A stretch of DNA of 64,000 nt from Desulfofustis glycolicus DSM 9705 (GTDB taxonomy: Bacteria > Desulfobacterota > Desulfobulbia > Desulfobulbales > Desulfocapsaceae), in NCBI RefSeq assembly GCF_900130015.1, contig NZ_FQXS01000023.1:19898-83897 (forward strand). The letters run 5' to 3'. Shown here piece after piece: positions 52,348 to 61,796 of the stretch. Within the stretch, counting starts at the first letter, position 1; each line of letters starts with the position of its first letter. Made by a program: the position numbers and the translations under genes. The notes below the pieces were generated by a model. That model saw only the letters and a program-made list of their open reading frames with translations, was not told where the DNA came from and ran no database searches.

Positions 52348-54313
52348 TTCGAGACCGGTCCTGGTTCGCTACCGGATTGTCGAACTTCCCGCTCTATCAG
52401 TGAGACGAAAACATCTTCCATGCTTGGCGAGATGACACGTATCGAAGTGGGCGGGTTACCGAGTTCCCGGAGGCGTCTGGTGACTGTGGAGCGCGCCGCC
52501 GCGCCGTCAGCGGCGGTTATATGGATGGCGGCGCCGAACAGGGCAGCGTCCAGAACCTCGGGCAGGTCCAGCAGGGGATCGATCATCGCCTGGGGATTTT
52601 GGCAGTGCAGATCGAGGATCGTTTCCTTCATGGCCGTGTTCTTGAGTTCACGGGGCGAGCCGGCGGCAATGATTCTGCCGTTGTAGATCAGGGCCAGCCG
52701 GTCGCAATATTCGGCTTCTTCCATATAGTGAGTGGTAACGAAGACGGTGACGCCGCTCTCGGCCATGGCGTAGATCAATTCCCAGAAGCGGCGTCTGCTG
52801 AGCGGATCGACACCGCTGGTCGGTTCGTCGAGAAAGAGCACCGGCGGCTCGTGCAGAATGGCGCAGGCCAGAGCCAGCCGCTGTTTCCAGCCAATGCTGA
52901 GGATGGCGGTAAGGCTGTCCTGGTGTTCGCGCAGCCCCGACATCTCCAGCGCCCATGTTTTGCGGCGTTGCAAGTGAGCGCCGTGCAGGCCGTAGATGCC
53001 GCCGTAAAACTCGATATTTTCCCTGACCCGCAGATCGTCGTAGAGGGAAAATCTCTGACTCATGTAGCCGATATGCTGTTTGATCGATTCGGGCTGACGC
53101 AGGATGTCGAACCCGGCTACCGTGCCGATGCCGGAACTGGGCCGGAGCAGGCCGCAGAGCATGCGGATGGTGGTGCTCTTGCCGGCGCAGTTGGGGCCGA
53201 GAAAACCGTAAATCTCGCCGCGATTGACGGTAAAGGAGATTGTATCAACGGCCGTGAAGTTCTTGAAGCGTCGGGTGAGGTCCCGAACCTGGACGGCAAT
53301 AGTACCGTTTCCCGCAGAGGATACCGCAGATCCGGTGAGGTCTGTTGGTCCCGAGGAGGTTTCGACACCATTTTCCTGAAGAGCGCTGAGGAAGACATCT
53401 TCCAAAGAGGGGGGCGTCTCGCTCATCTGCTGCCATTCGATCCGGTTTTTTTCGAGCAGTTGCCGGCTGCGCTTCTCAGCCGTGGAGAGATCGTCGCAGA
53501 CGACGTGGACCGCGTCGCCGAAGATGGAAACGCTGCCGATCGACTGCTCCCTTGAGAGGAGCGTGGCGATAACACGGGAATTATTGCTGCGGATGGTCAG
53601 AATTCTGCCGCGAACTAATCGCTTGACTTCCTCGGGCCGGCCGCTGGCGATCACCGATCCGTGGTTCAGCAGGGCGATCCGGTCACACCGTTCGGCCTCG
53701 TCGAGGAAGGCGGTGGCAACCAGGATGGTGACACCGTCACGCAGCAACCGGTGCAGATTCTCCAGAAATCGCGGCGGCTGACCGGGTCGACGCCGTTGGT
53801 CGGCTCGTCGAGCAACAATACGGCCGGGGTATGGATCAGGGCGCAGACGAGTTGCAGCTTCTGTTTCATGCCACCGGAAAGCTTGCCCGCCTGACGCTTC
53901 AGGAACGGACGCATACCGCTGAAATCGAGCAGTTCTTCGATGCGATGCCGTCGACCGGCAAGGGCGACACCGTACAAGTCGGCATAAAAGTCGATATTTT
54001 CAGCGACGGTAAGATCGGGGTAAAGGGCGAAGCGCTGACTCATGTAGGCAAGTTTTTCCTTTGCCCGGGCGGCTTCGGTATCGATGGCAAAACCACCGAT
54101 TCGACCAGTGCCGCTACTCGGCGCCATGATCGTTGCCAGCAGACGCAGGGCGGTCGTTTTGCCGGCCCCATCCGGCCCGACCAGGCCGAATATCTCTCCC
54201 GGGAAGACCTCGAAACTGAGGGAATTAACGGCGACCAGCGAGCCGAAGCGTTTGCCCAGCTGATTGGCTTGGATTGCCGCCATGCTGCGGTCAATTTCTG
54301 AATGACTATCCAT
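52344..54313 (-). pseudogene. Fused double ABC ATPase with a frameshift (YhiH/YbhF-like)
   Basis: The first ABC domain starts at 54313 (Walker A GPDGAGKTTALRL, signature GKLSGGMKQKLQLV, Walker B VLLLDEPTNGVDP) and runs to VSRRDFW near 53765. There the frame breaks and continues as LLRDGVTILVATAFLDEAERC in another frame down to 52344. The second ABC domain lies in the latter part (GPNCAGKSTTIRM; LDEPTSGVDPLSRRRFWELI). The change is explained by one missing G: TGG-GAG would have become TGGAG. Undamaged, the protein would have about 655 residues. Two separate proteins could be made, but the first would lack the end of its nucleotide-binding domain. A sequencing error in this G run is an alternative. 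Confidence 0.85.
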
Positions 54314-54372
54314 TTCTGACCAAATCCATCAGGATGCGACAGAGTCAACAGCGTCTGCCGGTCACGGGGGAA

Positions 54373-55423
54373 CTATGGCCTGGACGGTGGTGCTAGGTCG
54401 ATCCAGGCATCGGCCGGCATACCCGGTTTCAGCTCGCCGTCGGGATTGGTCAGGGCGATCTTGACGCGATACATCAGTTTGACCCGTTCCTCGAAAGTCT
54501 GGACTGACTTGGGAGTGAATTCCGCCTGATCGCTGATGAAACTGATCCTGCCGGGATAGGTCATGCCGGGGGTATGAATCGGTGGTGACACGAACCGACA
54601 GATTGAGCTTGACCCGGCCAAGGTCGGTCTCGTTGATGTAGGCGCGCAGCCAGGGGCGGTTCAGAGCGCCGATAATCAATACCGGGGTCGATGGGTTGAG
54701 AAATTCGCCGATCTCGGCCGAGGTGGTCAACACGACACCATCGAACGGAGCAGCTATGGTTGTATGGGCAAGTTGCAGGCGGGCGATATCGAGTGCTTTT
54801 TCGGCTCCGGCGATTCGAGCCCGGGCCTAATCGATCTGTTCGCTTCGAGTTCCTGCACGCCGCAAGTCCAAACGGGCGGCAGCAACTTTTACCCTGGCCC
54901 CGGCCTCCTCGCGATTCTGGCGGGCGGTTTGATAGCGAGCCCGGTAGTCTTCGAAGGCCTGCCTGCTCACCCCGCCTTCAGTGACGAGGGCTTTGTGGCG
55001 TCGAAAGTCCGCTTCACTCTGTCGGAGGCGAATTTCGGCGGATTCTGCGGCGGCACGTGCCAGTTCCAGTTCTGCCTGGGCCATGGTAATTTCCTCGGGC
55101 CTGCTGCCCGCTTCCAGTTCGGCGACAACGGCACGGGCAAGCGCCAGCTCGGTCTCGGCTGCTTCGACAGCGAGCAGTTGATCGCGATTGTCGAGCCTGG
55201 CTACCATCTGGCCGGGAGCAATCGACTCCCCTTCGTCAAAAGCGCGTTCGGCCAGATGGCCGGGGATTTTAAAGCTGAGGCGGGCCTCTGTGACTTCAAT
55301 GGTGCCGGAGACCCGTAGCGCTGTCTGATCGCTTTCGTCTTCACCGGGAAAGCGGTATACAAGAAGCGCGGTGACCGCGACAGCCAGCAGCGAGGCACCG
55401 ATCAATCGTTTTTTGACACTCAT
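54373..55423 (-). pseudogene. HlyD/YbhG-type membrane-fusion protein, disrupted by a stop and a frameshift
   Basis: Signal anchor MSVKKRLIGASLLAVAVTAL, then a biotinyl-lipoyl-like domain and a long coiled coil (EAAETELALARAVVAELEAG onward). After RAGTRSEQID there is a TAG stop (54827-54829), but the same frame then goes on as ARARIAGAEKALDIARLQLA and APFDGVVLTTSAEIGEF, so the stop is probably a CAG-to-TAG mutation. A second lesion follows: at 54568-54572 a run of five G (minus-strand C) shifts the frame; the family sequence resumes as PGMTYPGRISFISDQAEFTP to the end near 54373. Two independent lesions make a sequencing artefact unlikely. Confidence 0.88.
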
Positions 55424-55432
55424 GGCAGGCGC

Positions 55433-56242
55433 TCACCGCCACCAGGCCTGGAAATGGTGGACCGGACCATGCCCGGAACCAATCCGGTACGAACTGCCGG
55501 CTTCGAGTGCCCGGGCGAGATAGGTGATGGCCTGTTCGATCGCCGCCGTCAGCGGCAGCCCTGTGGCGAGATGCGCGGCAATTGCCGAGGACAGGGTGCA
55601 GCCGGTACCGTGGGTATTGTTCGTGTGAATGCGCTGATGAGAGTAGGGTGTGATCGTTGCGGTCGCCTGATCGAAAAGGACGTCGGTCAGTTCTTCCCCG
55701 AAGAGATGGCCCGCTTTGGCCAGAACCGACAGTTGATATCTGTTGCCGAGTTCCCGGGCGGCCTGATGCAGTTCATCGTCGGAAATGATCGTCCGCCCAA
55801 GGATGATCTGTAGTTCAGGGATATTCGGGGTGATCAGCGTGACCAGCGGGAAAAGCAGCTCTTGCATGGCCGTGACGGCATCATCTTGGATCAGGCGATC
55901 ACCGCTGGTGGCGACCATGACCGGATCGAGAACGACAGAGGGGATCCGGTATTCGGCGAGCAGACCGGCGACACAGGCGATGACCTCGGGTGCGTGCAGC
56001 ATGCCGATCTTGACGGCATCAGCGCCGATATCATCGAGAACTGCACGAATCTGCTGCTCAAGAAAGGGAACCGGCACTGGGTGGATGGCAGTGACCCCGA
56101 CGGTGTTTTGAGCAGTCAGAGCGGTTATGGCACTCGTGCCGTAGCAGCCGCAGGCCCCGATAGTCTTGAGATCGGCCTGGATACCGGCGCCGCCACCGGA
56201 ATCGGAACCGGCGATGGTTAATACGGTGTGATAACGATTCAC
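55433..56242 (-). CDS. thiD: Hydroxymethylpyrimidine/phosphomethylpyrimidine kinase
   Basis: 269-aa ThiD. The N-terminal TIAGSDSGGGAGIQADLKTI is the ribokinase-family substrate signature of HMP kinases, VLDPVMVATSGDRLI follows, and NTHGTGCTLSSAIAAHLATG is the catalytic GTGC anion-hole motif. It phosphorylates HMP and HMP-P in thiamine synthesis. The GTG at 56240-56242 is chosen because TGGAG lies 6 nt upstream; an ATG four codons earlier has no site. It ends 9 bp before the fusion-protein pseudogene, so it may share its transcript. Confidence 0.93.
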   Translation of the reverse strand: MNRYHTVLTIAGSDSGGGAGIQADLKTIGACGCYGTSAITALTAQNTVGVTAIHPVPVPFLEQQIRAVLDDIGADAVKIGMLHAPEVIACVAGLLAEYRIPSVVLDPVMVATSGDRLIQDDAVTAMQELLFPLVTLITPNIPELQIILGRTIISDDELHQAARELGNRYQLSVLAKAGHLFGEELTDVLFDQATATITPYSHQRIHTNNTHGTGCTLSSAIAAHLATGLPLTAAIEQAITYLARALEAGSSYRIGSGHGPVHHFQAWWR

Positions 56243-56568
56243 GGTGTTCTCCATATCGATAGGAAAATGAAAAATGATGCCGTGCAAAAAGTAATCCAAC
56301 AAAGGATTCCCTGTCCAGTTTTTTCCCTGAAGGAGTGAATGTTTACGATTATTTGCAGCTTGTATGGGGCGTAGATCCGGGTGCTGCCACAGCTGAAGCG
56401 GACGACGCCGGATGGGGGAAACGGCTGGGTCGCTTGCCTTTCCACAAAGTAGTACTATCGTTTTCCCTGTACATCCAGACGCTGCGCGACGCTACGGTTG
56501 CGGACGCAGCTTTATCACGGAGATATCATGGGTCGTTCTCGTCGAAGACGGCTGTGCAGGAGGTTGTT
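56243..56568. other. Divergent region between thiD and the hydrolase gene
   Basis: 326 bp without a convincing gene. No thiamine (TPP) riboswitch signature such as the CUGAGA element was found ahead of thiD. Confidence 0.4.
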
Positions 56569-57309
56569 ATGAATCGTTTACTCGTTGTTTGGGCAGTGCT
56601 GGTTGCCCTTACCGCCACGCCGGCTTTTGGCGCCGGCAAAGCGGTGTCTTATTCGGTTGATGGTGTCGACTATGAAGGCTACTTCAGCGGCGCACCCGAT
56701 CGGCCTCTGTTGCTGCTCGTTCACGACTGGGACGGGCTGACCGACTATGAAATCAAACGAGCCGAAATGCTCGCTGAACTCGGTTATGCAGTCTTTGCAG
56801 TCGATCTCTTCGGTGCCGGGGTCCGGCCGACGGAGACTGCGGACAAGCAAAAACTGACAGGGGCGCTCTATGGTGACCGCCAGAAGATGCGTGCGTTATT
56901 GGCCGCCGGCTTCCAGCAGGGCGAAGCACAGGGTGGTGACGGTTCGCGGGCGGTGGCCTTCGGCTATTGCTTCGGTGGCGCCGCCGTGTTGGAGATGGCT
57001 CGGTCGGGCGCCGATGTCAAGGGATTTGTCAGCTATCACGGTGGTTTAACTACGCCGGAAGGCCAGGATTACAGCCAGACCAAAGGCACGGTCGTGGTCT
57101 TTCACGGTACGGCCGATTCGGCAGTGAGCATGCAGGATTTCGCCGATCTGGCGGTCCAGTTGGAGCAGGTCGGTGTGCCTCACGAGATGATCACGTACAG
57201 CGGTGCACCGCATGCGTTTACGGTCTTTGGCACGGAACGCTATCGGGAAGAGGCTGACCGCCAGTCCTGGGGGCGATTCGTCAGGTTTCTCCAGGAAACG
57301 CTCAACTGA
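56569..57309 (+). CDS. Secreted dienelactone-hydrolase-family protein
   Basis: 246-aa alpha/beta hydrolase with a signal peptide (MNRLLVVWAVLVALTATPAFG). GYCFGGAAVLEMA is the nucleophile elbow with Cys, as in dienelactone hydrolase; LVHDWDGLTDYEIKRAEMLA is the N-terminal family motif; the catalytic Asp is in HGTADSAVS and the His in YSGAPHAFTVFG. AGGAGG precedes the ATG. The substrate is unknown; export to the periplasm is inferred from the signal peptide. Confidence 0.9.
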   Translation: MNRLLVVWAVLVALTATPAFGAGKAVSYSVDGVDYEGYFSGAPDRPLLLLVHDWDGLTDYEIKRAEMLAELGYAVFAVDLFGAGVRPTETADKQKLTGALYGDRQKMRALLAAGFQQGEAQGGDGSRAVAFGYCFGGAAVLEMARSGADVKGFVSYHGGLTTPEGQDYSQTKGTVVVFHGTADSAVSMQDFADLAVQLEQVGVPHEMITYSGAPHAFTVFGTERYREEADRQSWGRFVRFLQETLN

Positions 57310-57354
57310 TCGGCATCAAATTAACCGATTGGTAGAAGAATCGCTGCCGGTCCA

Positions 57355-58647
57355 TCACGATCGGCAGCGATCGATCACGTCCAGTGCTTTGTCAAGGATG
57401 CTGCCCCCGAAACGGAGTTTGCAACCGTCCTGCAGTGCTTCACGGGTGATGGCGGGGCCTTGCGAGCAGAGGATGGCCAGCGCGGCAAGCGCCTGATCCC
57501 GGGGCCCGATGCCGAGGGTTGCTGCCGGCACATCGATAATGCGGGCCTGCGACGGCGGCAGTTCCAATCCTTCAGAGCGTATCACCAGATCATCGGCACT
57601 CAGCGCCCCAATGATCTGCCGGCGACGAGCCACTCCTTCGGCGGCAAGGGCAATGACAACATCGGGCTTGTCGATACCGGTGTAGCCGATCGGTTCGCAA
57701 TCGACAATGACTTCGCTCACCGAATGACCGCGCATTACGGTGATCGGGTAATCGTTCTTCTGGCTGGCATGCAGACCGCTGCTCATGGCCGCCAGGCAGA
57801 GCACTTCGCCGGCGGTATTGATTCGCTGACCAGCTGCGCCGAGGAGCAGGATCCGGCAACGACGGGGCAACGCGTGCTGCCGGCGCATCTCGATCCGGGC
57901 CGGAGGAAGACAGGCTGGTGCTGCGGCGGCAAGCTGCCGATAATGGGCACTGTATTCAGGCCGCTGGTTGGCGGCGACAATGGTGTCGGCCGGCGGCAGC
58001 TCATGCATGTCGGCCTCGATCTGACGCAGGGATGTGCGATTATGCGCGCTGAACCGTCCCGGACAGACGCCCCGAATATCAAGCAGGGCAAAGCCGTTAA
58101 AAGCGATGGCCCCGGCCAGGCGCTCGCTCAGTTGCCGGTCCGTGGCCACCAGTCGATCCACCCAGGGTGCGCCGGCGGCGCCAGCCACCGTGCAGATATC
58201 GAGGGGCGCTTCGAGCCGGTTCAGAAATCCAGACGAGGTTGTTGCGCCGGCCGGGGTGGTTGCCGAACATTGTCCGCCAGTCATGCCGTAATTGAAATTA
58301 TTCAGCACCAGCAGGGTGATATCCAGGTTACGTCGACAGGCGCTGAGGACATGCGCGCCGCCGATGCCGAGACCGCCGTCGCCCATGACGACGATGACGG
58401 TGAGTTCCGGGCAGGCCATCTTCAACCCGGTGGCGTAAGTCAGAGCTCGACCATGCAGGCCGTGCAGCGCGTGGGTATCAAAAAAGGTATCGAACAGTCC
58501 GGAGCAGCCGATATCGCTGACCACTGCCACCTGGTTGCCGGCACGATCCAGCCGGCCAAGTGCCTGGTCAAGGGCGTGGACCGTTCGTTCATGGGAGCAG
58601 CCCGGGCAGAAAACCGGCGGTCGTTGGGCGTTGAGCAGGCTGGTCAT
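57355..58647 (-). CDS. 2-oxoacid:ferredoxin oxidoreductase, fused beta-gamma subunit
   Basis: 430-aa protein. Residues 1-220 are the TPP-binding beta subunit: FCPGCSHERTVH at the start, DIGCSGLFDTFF, the TPP motif GDGGLGIGG-x-HVLSACRRN, and NNFNYGMTGGQ. Residues about 255-425 are a gamma-type domain (ILLLGAAGQRINTAGEVLCLAA and ITVMRGHSVSEVIVDCEPIG). The fusion of beta to gamma in one chain is less common than separate genes. With the alpha subunit it oxidises a 2-oxo acid (2-oxoglutarate, pyruvate or a branched-chain keto acid) to the acyl-CoA, reducing ferredoxin. It overlaps the alpha gene by 4 bp. Confidence 0.9.
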   Translation of the reverse strand: MTSLLNAQRPPVFCPGCSHERTVHALDQALGRLDRAGNQVAVVSDIGCSGLFDTFFDTHALHGLHGRALTYATGLKMACPELTVIVVMGDGGLGIGGAHVLSACRRNLDITLLVLNNFNYGMTGGQCSATTPAGATTSSGFLNRLEAPLDICTVAGAAGAPWVDRLVATDRQLSERLAGAIAFNGFALLDIRGVCPGRFSAHNRTSLRQIEADMHELPPADTIVAANQRPEYSAHYRQLAAAAPACLPPARIEMRRQHALPRRCRILLLGAAGQRINTAGEVLCLAAMSSGLHASQKNDYPITVMRGHSVSEVIVDCEPIGYTGIDKPDVVIALAAEGVARRRQIIGALSADDLVIRSEGLELPPSQARIIDVPAATLGIGPRDQALAALAILCSQGPAITREALQDGCKLRFGGSILDKALDVIDRCRS

Positions 58648-59762
58648 GGCCGCAGTACCGCAGAGATTTCTTCGGGACTGATGAGTTCCCCATCCATCCG
58701 GGTATGATGGATCACTTCCCTGCCCGAACAGAGGCGTTCTATTTCTGTTTTATACAGGCCAAGATTCATCTCGATCAGCACGATGCGATCGGCGGCACGA
58801 ATGGTCTCCTGGAGTATTTTGACCGGCACCGGAAACAGGGTTTTTACGATCAACAGTGAGATATCATGGCCGCTGAGGCGCAGCGCGGCAACGGCCTGCC
58901 TGGCTGCCCGTGCGGTAACCCCGTAGGTAATGACGAGCGTTGCACAGTGCGGTTCGCCGTCCATCTCGTAAAAACTGAACTCGTCGATATATTTGTCGAT
59001 CTTTTGCGCCAATCGGCGGATGGTTGCGCCGATTTGTTCGGTATCGCCGGTGATATAGCCGTCCGCTCCGTGTGTCGAAGAGGTCTGCCGAACCAGCCGT
59101 TGACCGCCTATGGGCAGGAAATAGGGTACGTCACTGCCTGCCGGCGCCTGGAAGGGGAGAAACGGCTGGTCGACGGGGCATGTTGTCCTGTCGATGATCG
59201 GTGGTAACTGAAGTTTCGCCAGTTCAACACTCTCTCTGGTCATGCCGATTTCCTTGTTGGAGGCGATAAAGACGGGACAGCGAAAACGCTCGGCAAGGTT
59301 GAAGGCGTGACCGGTAAGCTGGTAGCAATCGACGGCATCGACCGGTGCCAGCACGATAACCGGCAGGCCGCCGCTATTGCCCCAGCGCAGGAACTGGATG
59401 TCCCCGTCGGCCCCCTTGGTGGCCGATCCGGTGGACGGTCCGAGTCGCTGGACATCGACGATTACCAGTGGGATCTCGCCGCCGATGGCAAAGGAGATTT
59501 GCTCACTATACAGGCTGATCCCCGGCCCTGAGGTGGCGGTCATTGCTTTCATACCGGCCATGGACGCGCCGATGCAGAAACCGATCGAGGCAATCTCGTC
59601 CTCGCCTTGCAGGCAGATGCCGCCGACGGGTGGCAGCATTTTGACCATCTGATGAAAGATCGTTGTCGCCGGGGTGATCGGATAACCGGCAAAGAAGCGG
59701 CAGCCGGCATCGACAGCGGCACGGCTGATCGCTTCGTTGCCGTCAATAAAACAACGGGCCAT
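58644..59762 (-). CDS. 2-oxoacid:ferredoxin oxidoreductase, alpha subunit
   Basis: 372-aa alpha subunit: FIDGNEAISRAAVDAGCRFFAGYPITPATTI, GEDEIASIGFCIGASMAGMKAMTATSGPGISL, and SYEQISFAIGG-like EQISFAIGGEIPLVIVDVQR. These are typical of KorA/VorB. I start at the ATG at 59762 (GGGGA upstream); the frame is open to 59822, adding 20 residues without family character. No ferredoxin subunit gene is adjacent. Confidence 0.9.
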   Translation of the reverse strand: MARCFIDGNEAISRAAVDAGCRFFAGYPITPATTIFHQMVKMLPPVGGICLQGEDEIASIGFCIGASMAGMKAMTATSGPGISLYSEQISFAIGGEIPLVIVDVQRLGPSTGSATKGADGDIQFLRWGNSGGLPVIVLAPVDAVDCYQLTGHAFNLAERFRCPVFIASNKEIGMTRESVELAKLQLPPIIDRTTCPVDQPFLPFQAPAGSDVPYFLPIGGQRLVRQTSSTHGADGYITGDTEQIGATIRRLAQKIDKYIDEFSFYEMDGEPHCATLVITYGVTARAARQAVAALRLSGHDISLLIVKTLFPVPVKILQETIRAADRIVLIEMNLGLYKTEIERLCSGREVIHHTRMDGELISPEEISAVLRP

Positions 59763-59830
59763 GATGTTCCCCGGTATCAGGTTCCCATCGGTGATGGTGG
59801 TCGACAGGTCCGGCAGCTTCATCTGCGGAT

Positions 59831-60568
59831 CTATTTGAGCAGAAAGCCTTTCGATTGCAGGAAGGCAAACATATGCGGACGTGCTTCCTTAACCAGCATG
59901 TCGGCGATCTGCTCACTCCATGAATTGTCCTTGGTGCCGCCGGTCCTCGTTCGGTAATAGACCCGGACTCGCTCATCGTAGGTCTCGATAGCGGCGTCGT
60001 CGCCGGCATCCTCGTAGCGCTCCTGCTTGAGAACGACATCGAGCGGCAGGCGTGGCTTGGTTTCCGGATCCTGGGCCGGGTAACCGAGGCACATGCCGAA
60101 AACCGGATAGACCAATTCCGGTAGTCCAAGCAAGCTGTCCGCGTCACCGATGCGATTTCTGATAGCGCCGATATAGCAGCCGCCAAGTCCGAGAGATTCT
60201 GCGCCGACCATCACGTTTTGAGCAAACAGCGCGCAGTCCAGTGAGGCTGTCAGGAATTGCTCGGTATAGCCCGACAACATCGTTGACCCGTGCATTGAGC
60301 AGGCCAGCCGGTGACGCTGCATATCGGCGCAAAAGACGAGGAAGACGGGGGCTTCCAACACATATTTCTGGCCGGCCGTGTACTCGCAGAGGGCCTGGCG
60401 CGATTGTCGGTCGTTGACCTGAATGACGGTACACGCCTGAATAAACGAGGACGTTGCGGCGCATTGGCCGGCGCGAATCAATTCCTCGACAATGGACTGA
60501 TCGACGGCACGGTCGGTGAATTTTCTGATGGAACGGTGACCAGTGAGCAGCTTGAGTACATCATTCAT
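59831..60568 (-). CDS. NfsA-like NADPH-dependent flavin/nitroreductase
   Basis: 245-aa member of the NfsA/Frp nitroreductase group: LTGHRSIRKFTDRAV at the start, AGQCAATSSFIQACTVIQVND, CALFAQNVMVGAESLGLGGCYIGAIRN, and the C-terminal FGMCLGYPAQDPETKPRLP. The length fits the NfsA group rather than the small nitroreductase at 11252. It lies 68 bp before the 2-oxoacid oxidoreductase alpha gene on the same strand. Start chosen at the ATG at 60568 rather than further upstream because MNDVLKLLTGHRS is the family-like N-terminus. Confidence 0.88.
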   Translation of the reverse strand: MNDVLKLLTGHRSIRKFTDRAVDQSIVEELIRAGQCAATSSFIQACTVIQVNDRQSRQALCEYTAGQKYVLEAPVFLVFCADMQRHRLACSMHGSTMLSGYTEQFLTASLDCALFAQNVMVGAESLGLGGCYIGAIRNRIGDADSLLGLPELVYPVFGMCLGYPAQDPETKPRLPLDVVLKQERYEDAGDDAAIETYDERVRVYYRTRTGGTKDNSWSEQIADMLVKEARPHMFAFLQSKGFLLK

Positions 60569-60882
60569 AACGTGCCATTGGTTTCTGGGGGATCGTGATA
60601 ACCGCTCTGACCGATCACTGCCATGATGACCGGCGAGCCGTATTATACCGAAGATGAACCGGATTGCTATCTCGATCTCTGTCCTGTGATATATCGCTCG
60701 TACGGCGCCACTCGTTTTCGCCTGCCGCCGGCAGGTCAATCAACCATTGTTAATGTCCGGGAAAACAGGTAAACGAATGGACAAACGTACGGCAAAAACT
60801 CGTTTATGCCGAGAACGCCGTGCCGCAGTCCGCTGTCTTTACCGTGACAGCGTTGTCGAGTGCCCCGCGAGAGAGGAAAGAG
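60569..60882. other. Divergent intergenic region
   Basis: 314 bp between the NfsA-like gene (minus) and the sulfotransferase (plus). Nothing recognisable apart from the ribosome-binding GAGAGGAAAGAG in front of the sulfotransferase. Confidence 0.4.
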
Positions 60883-61692
60883 ATGCACCTCAGCAAGAAT
60901 GTCTTGAAGACGACCTGTTCCTTCTGGATTTCAGACAAGCAGGTCGATGGTTTTTTCGATACGATCGATCTGTTTTTTATCCTCGGGGTCGGCCGTTCCG
61001 GCACGACGCTGCTCGCCCGACTCCTCGATGCCGAACCTGCCGCAGCCGTTTTTCATGAACCGATTTCAGATGATTTCAAGGCGTTTGTCCAGGCCCACAA
61101 ATCAGCGTTGGCGGCCCGCCAGTATCTTGACTCGTTTCGCAAGAAAATGATGTATCTGCTGGTCCGGCACCGGAAGATCACTATCTATGGCGAGGTGAAT
61201 TCAGCGCTCCGCTACCATGGCGATGCGCTTCAACGGAGTTTCCCGCATGCCAAATTGTTGCACCTGGTTCGCGACCCGCGGGACGTGGTGCGTTCGCTTT
61301 ATTCACGCAAACATTACACCGCACAAGGCAAGGACCATCATCTGCTGTCACCGCGCAGTGACGATCCGCTAGCCGGCAACTGGCATGAAATGTCACGTTT
61401 GGCCCGGCTTTGCTGGCTCTGGGTTGACGCCAACCGGCGGCTACGGCATGATGTCGGCAGGCTGCTGCATTTTGAAAAATTGGTACGTGATTACAGCTAT
61501 TTTTACAACAAAGTCGAATGTTATCTGAACCTAGACATTGGCAAAGAACGCTGGCTACAGGCGGTTGAACGACCGACCAATCGTACCGATGCCCATCTGC
61601 TTCCACCGTGGCCGCAGTGGAGTGAAGAGATGAAGCAGACGTTTTTGGATATCTGTGCAGATGAAATGAGTGCGTGTGGATACACGGTGTGA
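60883..61692 (+). CDS. Sulfotransferase-family protein
   Basis: 269-aa protein with the PAPS-binding motifs of sulfotransferases: 5'-PSB loop ILGVGRSGTTLLARLLD (near residue 35), and LLHLVRDPRDVVRSLYSRKH as the 3'-phosphate-binding part. The region after it (LCWLWVDANRRL, LLHFEKLVRDYS) fits the sulfotransferase family that sulfates glycans or lipids. The ATG at 60883 is supported by GAGGAAAGAG. It is a lone gene. Confidence 0.87.
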   Translation: MHLSKNVLKTTCSFWISDKQVDGFFDTIDLFFILGVGRSGTTLLARLLDAEPAAAVFHEPISDDFKAFVQAHKSALAARQYLDSFRKKMMYLLVRHRKITIYGEVNSALRYHGDALQRSFPHAKLLHLVRDPRDVVRSLYSRKHYTAQGKDHHLLSPRSDDPLAGNWHEMSRLARLCWLWVDANRRLRHDVGRLLHFEKLVRDYSYFYNKVECYLNLDIGKERWLQAVERPTNRTDAHLLPPWPQWSEEMKQTFLDICADEMSACGYTV

Positions 61693-61796
61693 CAGCCATG
61701 CGCGAACGTCACAGCAAATGATGAAAATCGGTGCGGTGGACGGACGGTTTAGCACTGATGTTTACAGGTGCGTTCAATAGCGATGAGCTGAAATCT

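Noticed and set aside
54827..54829. TAG codon as programmed read-through (pyrrolysine-type) in the fusion-protein gene
   Set aside because: The same gene has a second lesion (frameshift), and the TAG is simply explained by a CAG-to-TAG change; no recoding signal was seen.
56250..56330. TPP riboswitch before thiD
   Set aside because: No conserved TPP-aptamer elements such as CTGAGA or ACCTGATC could be found on the minus strand.
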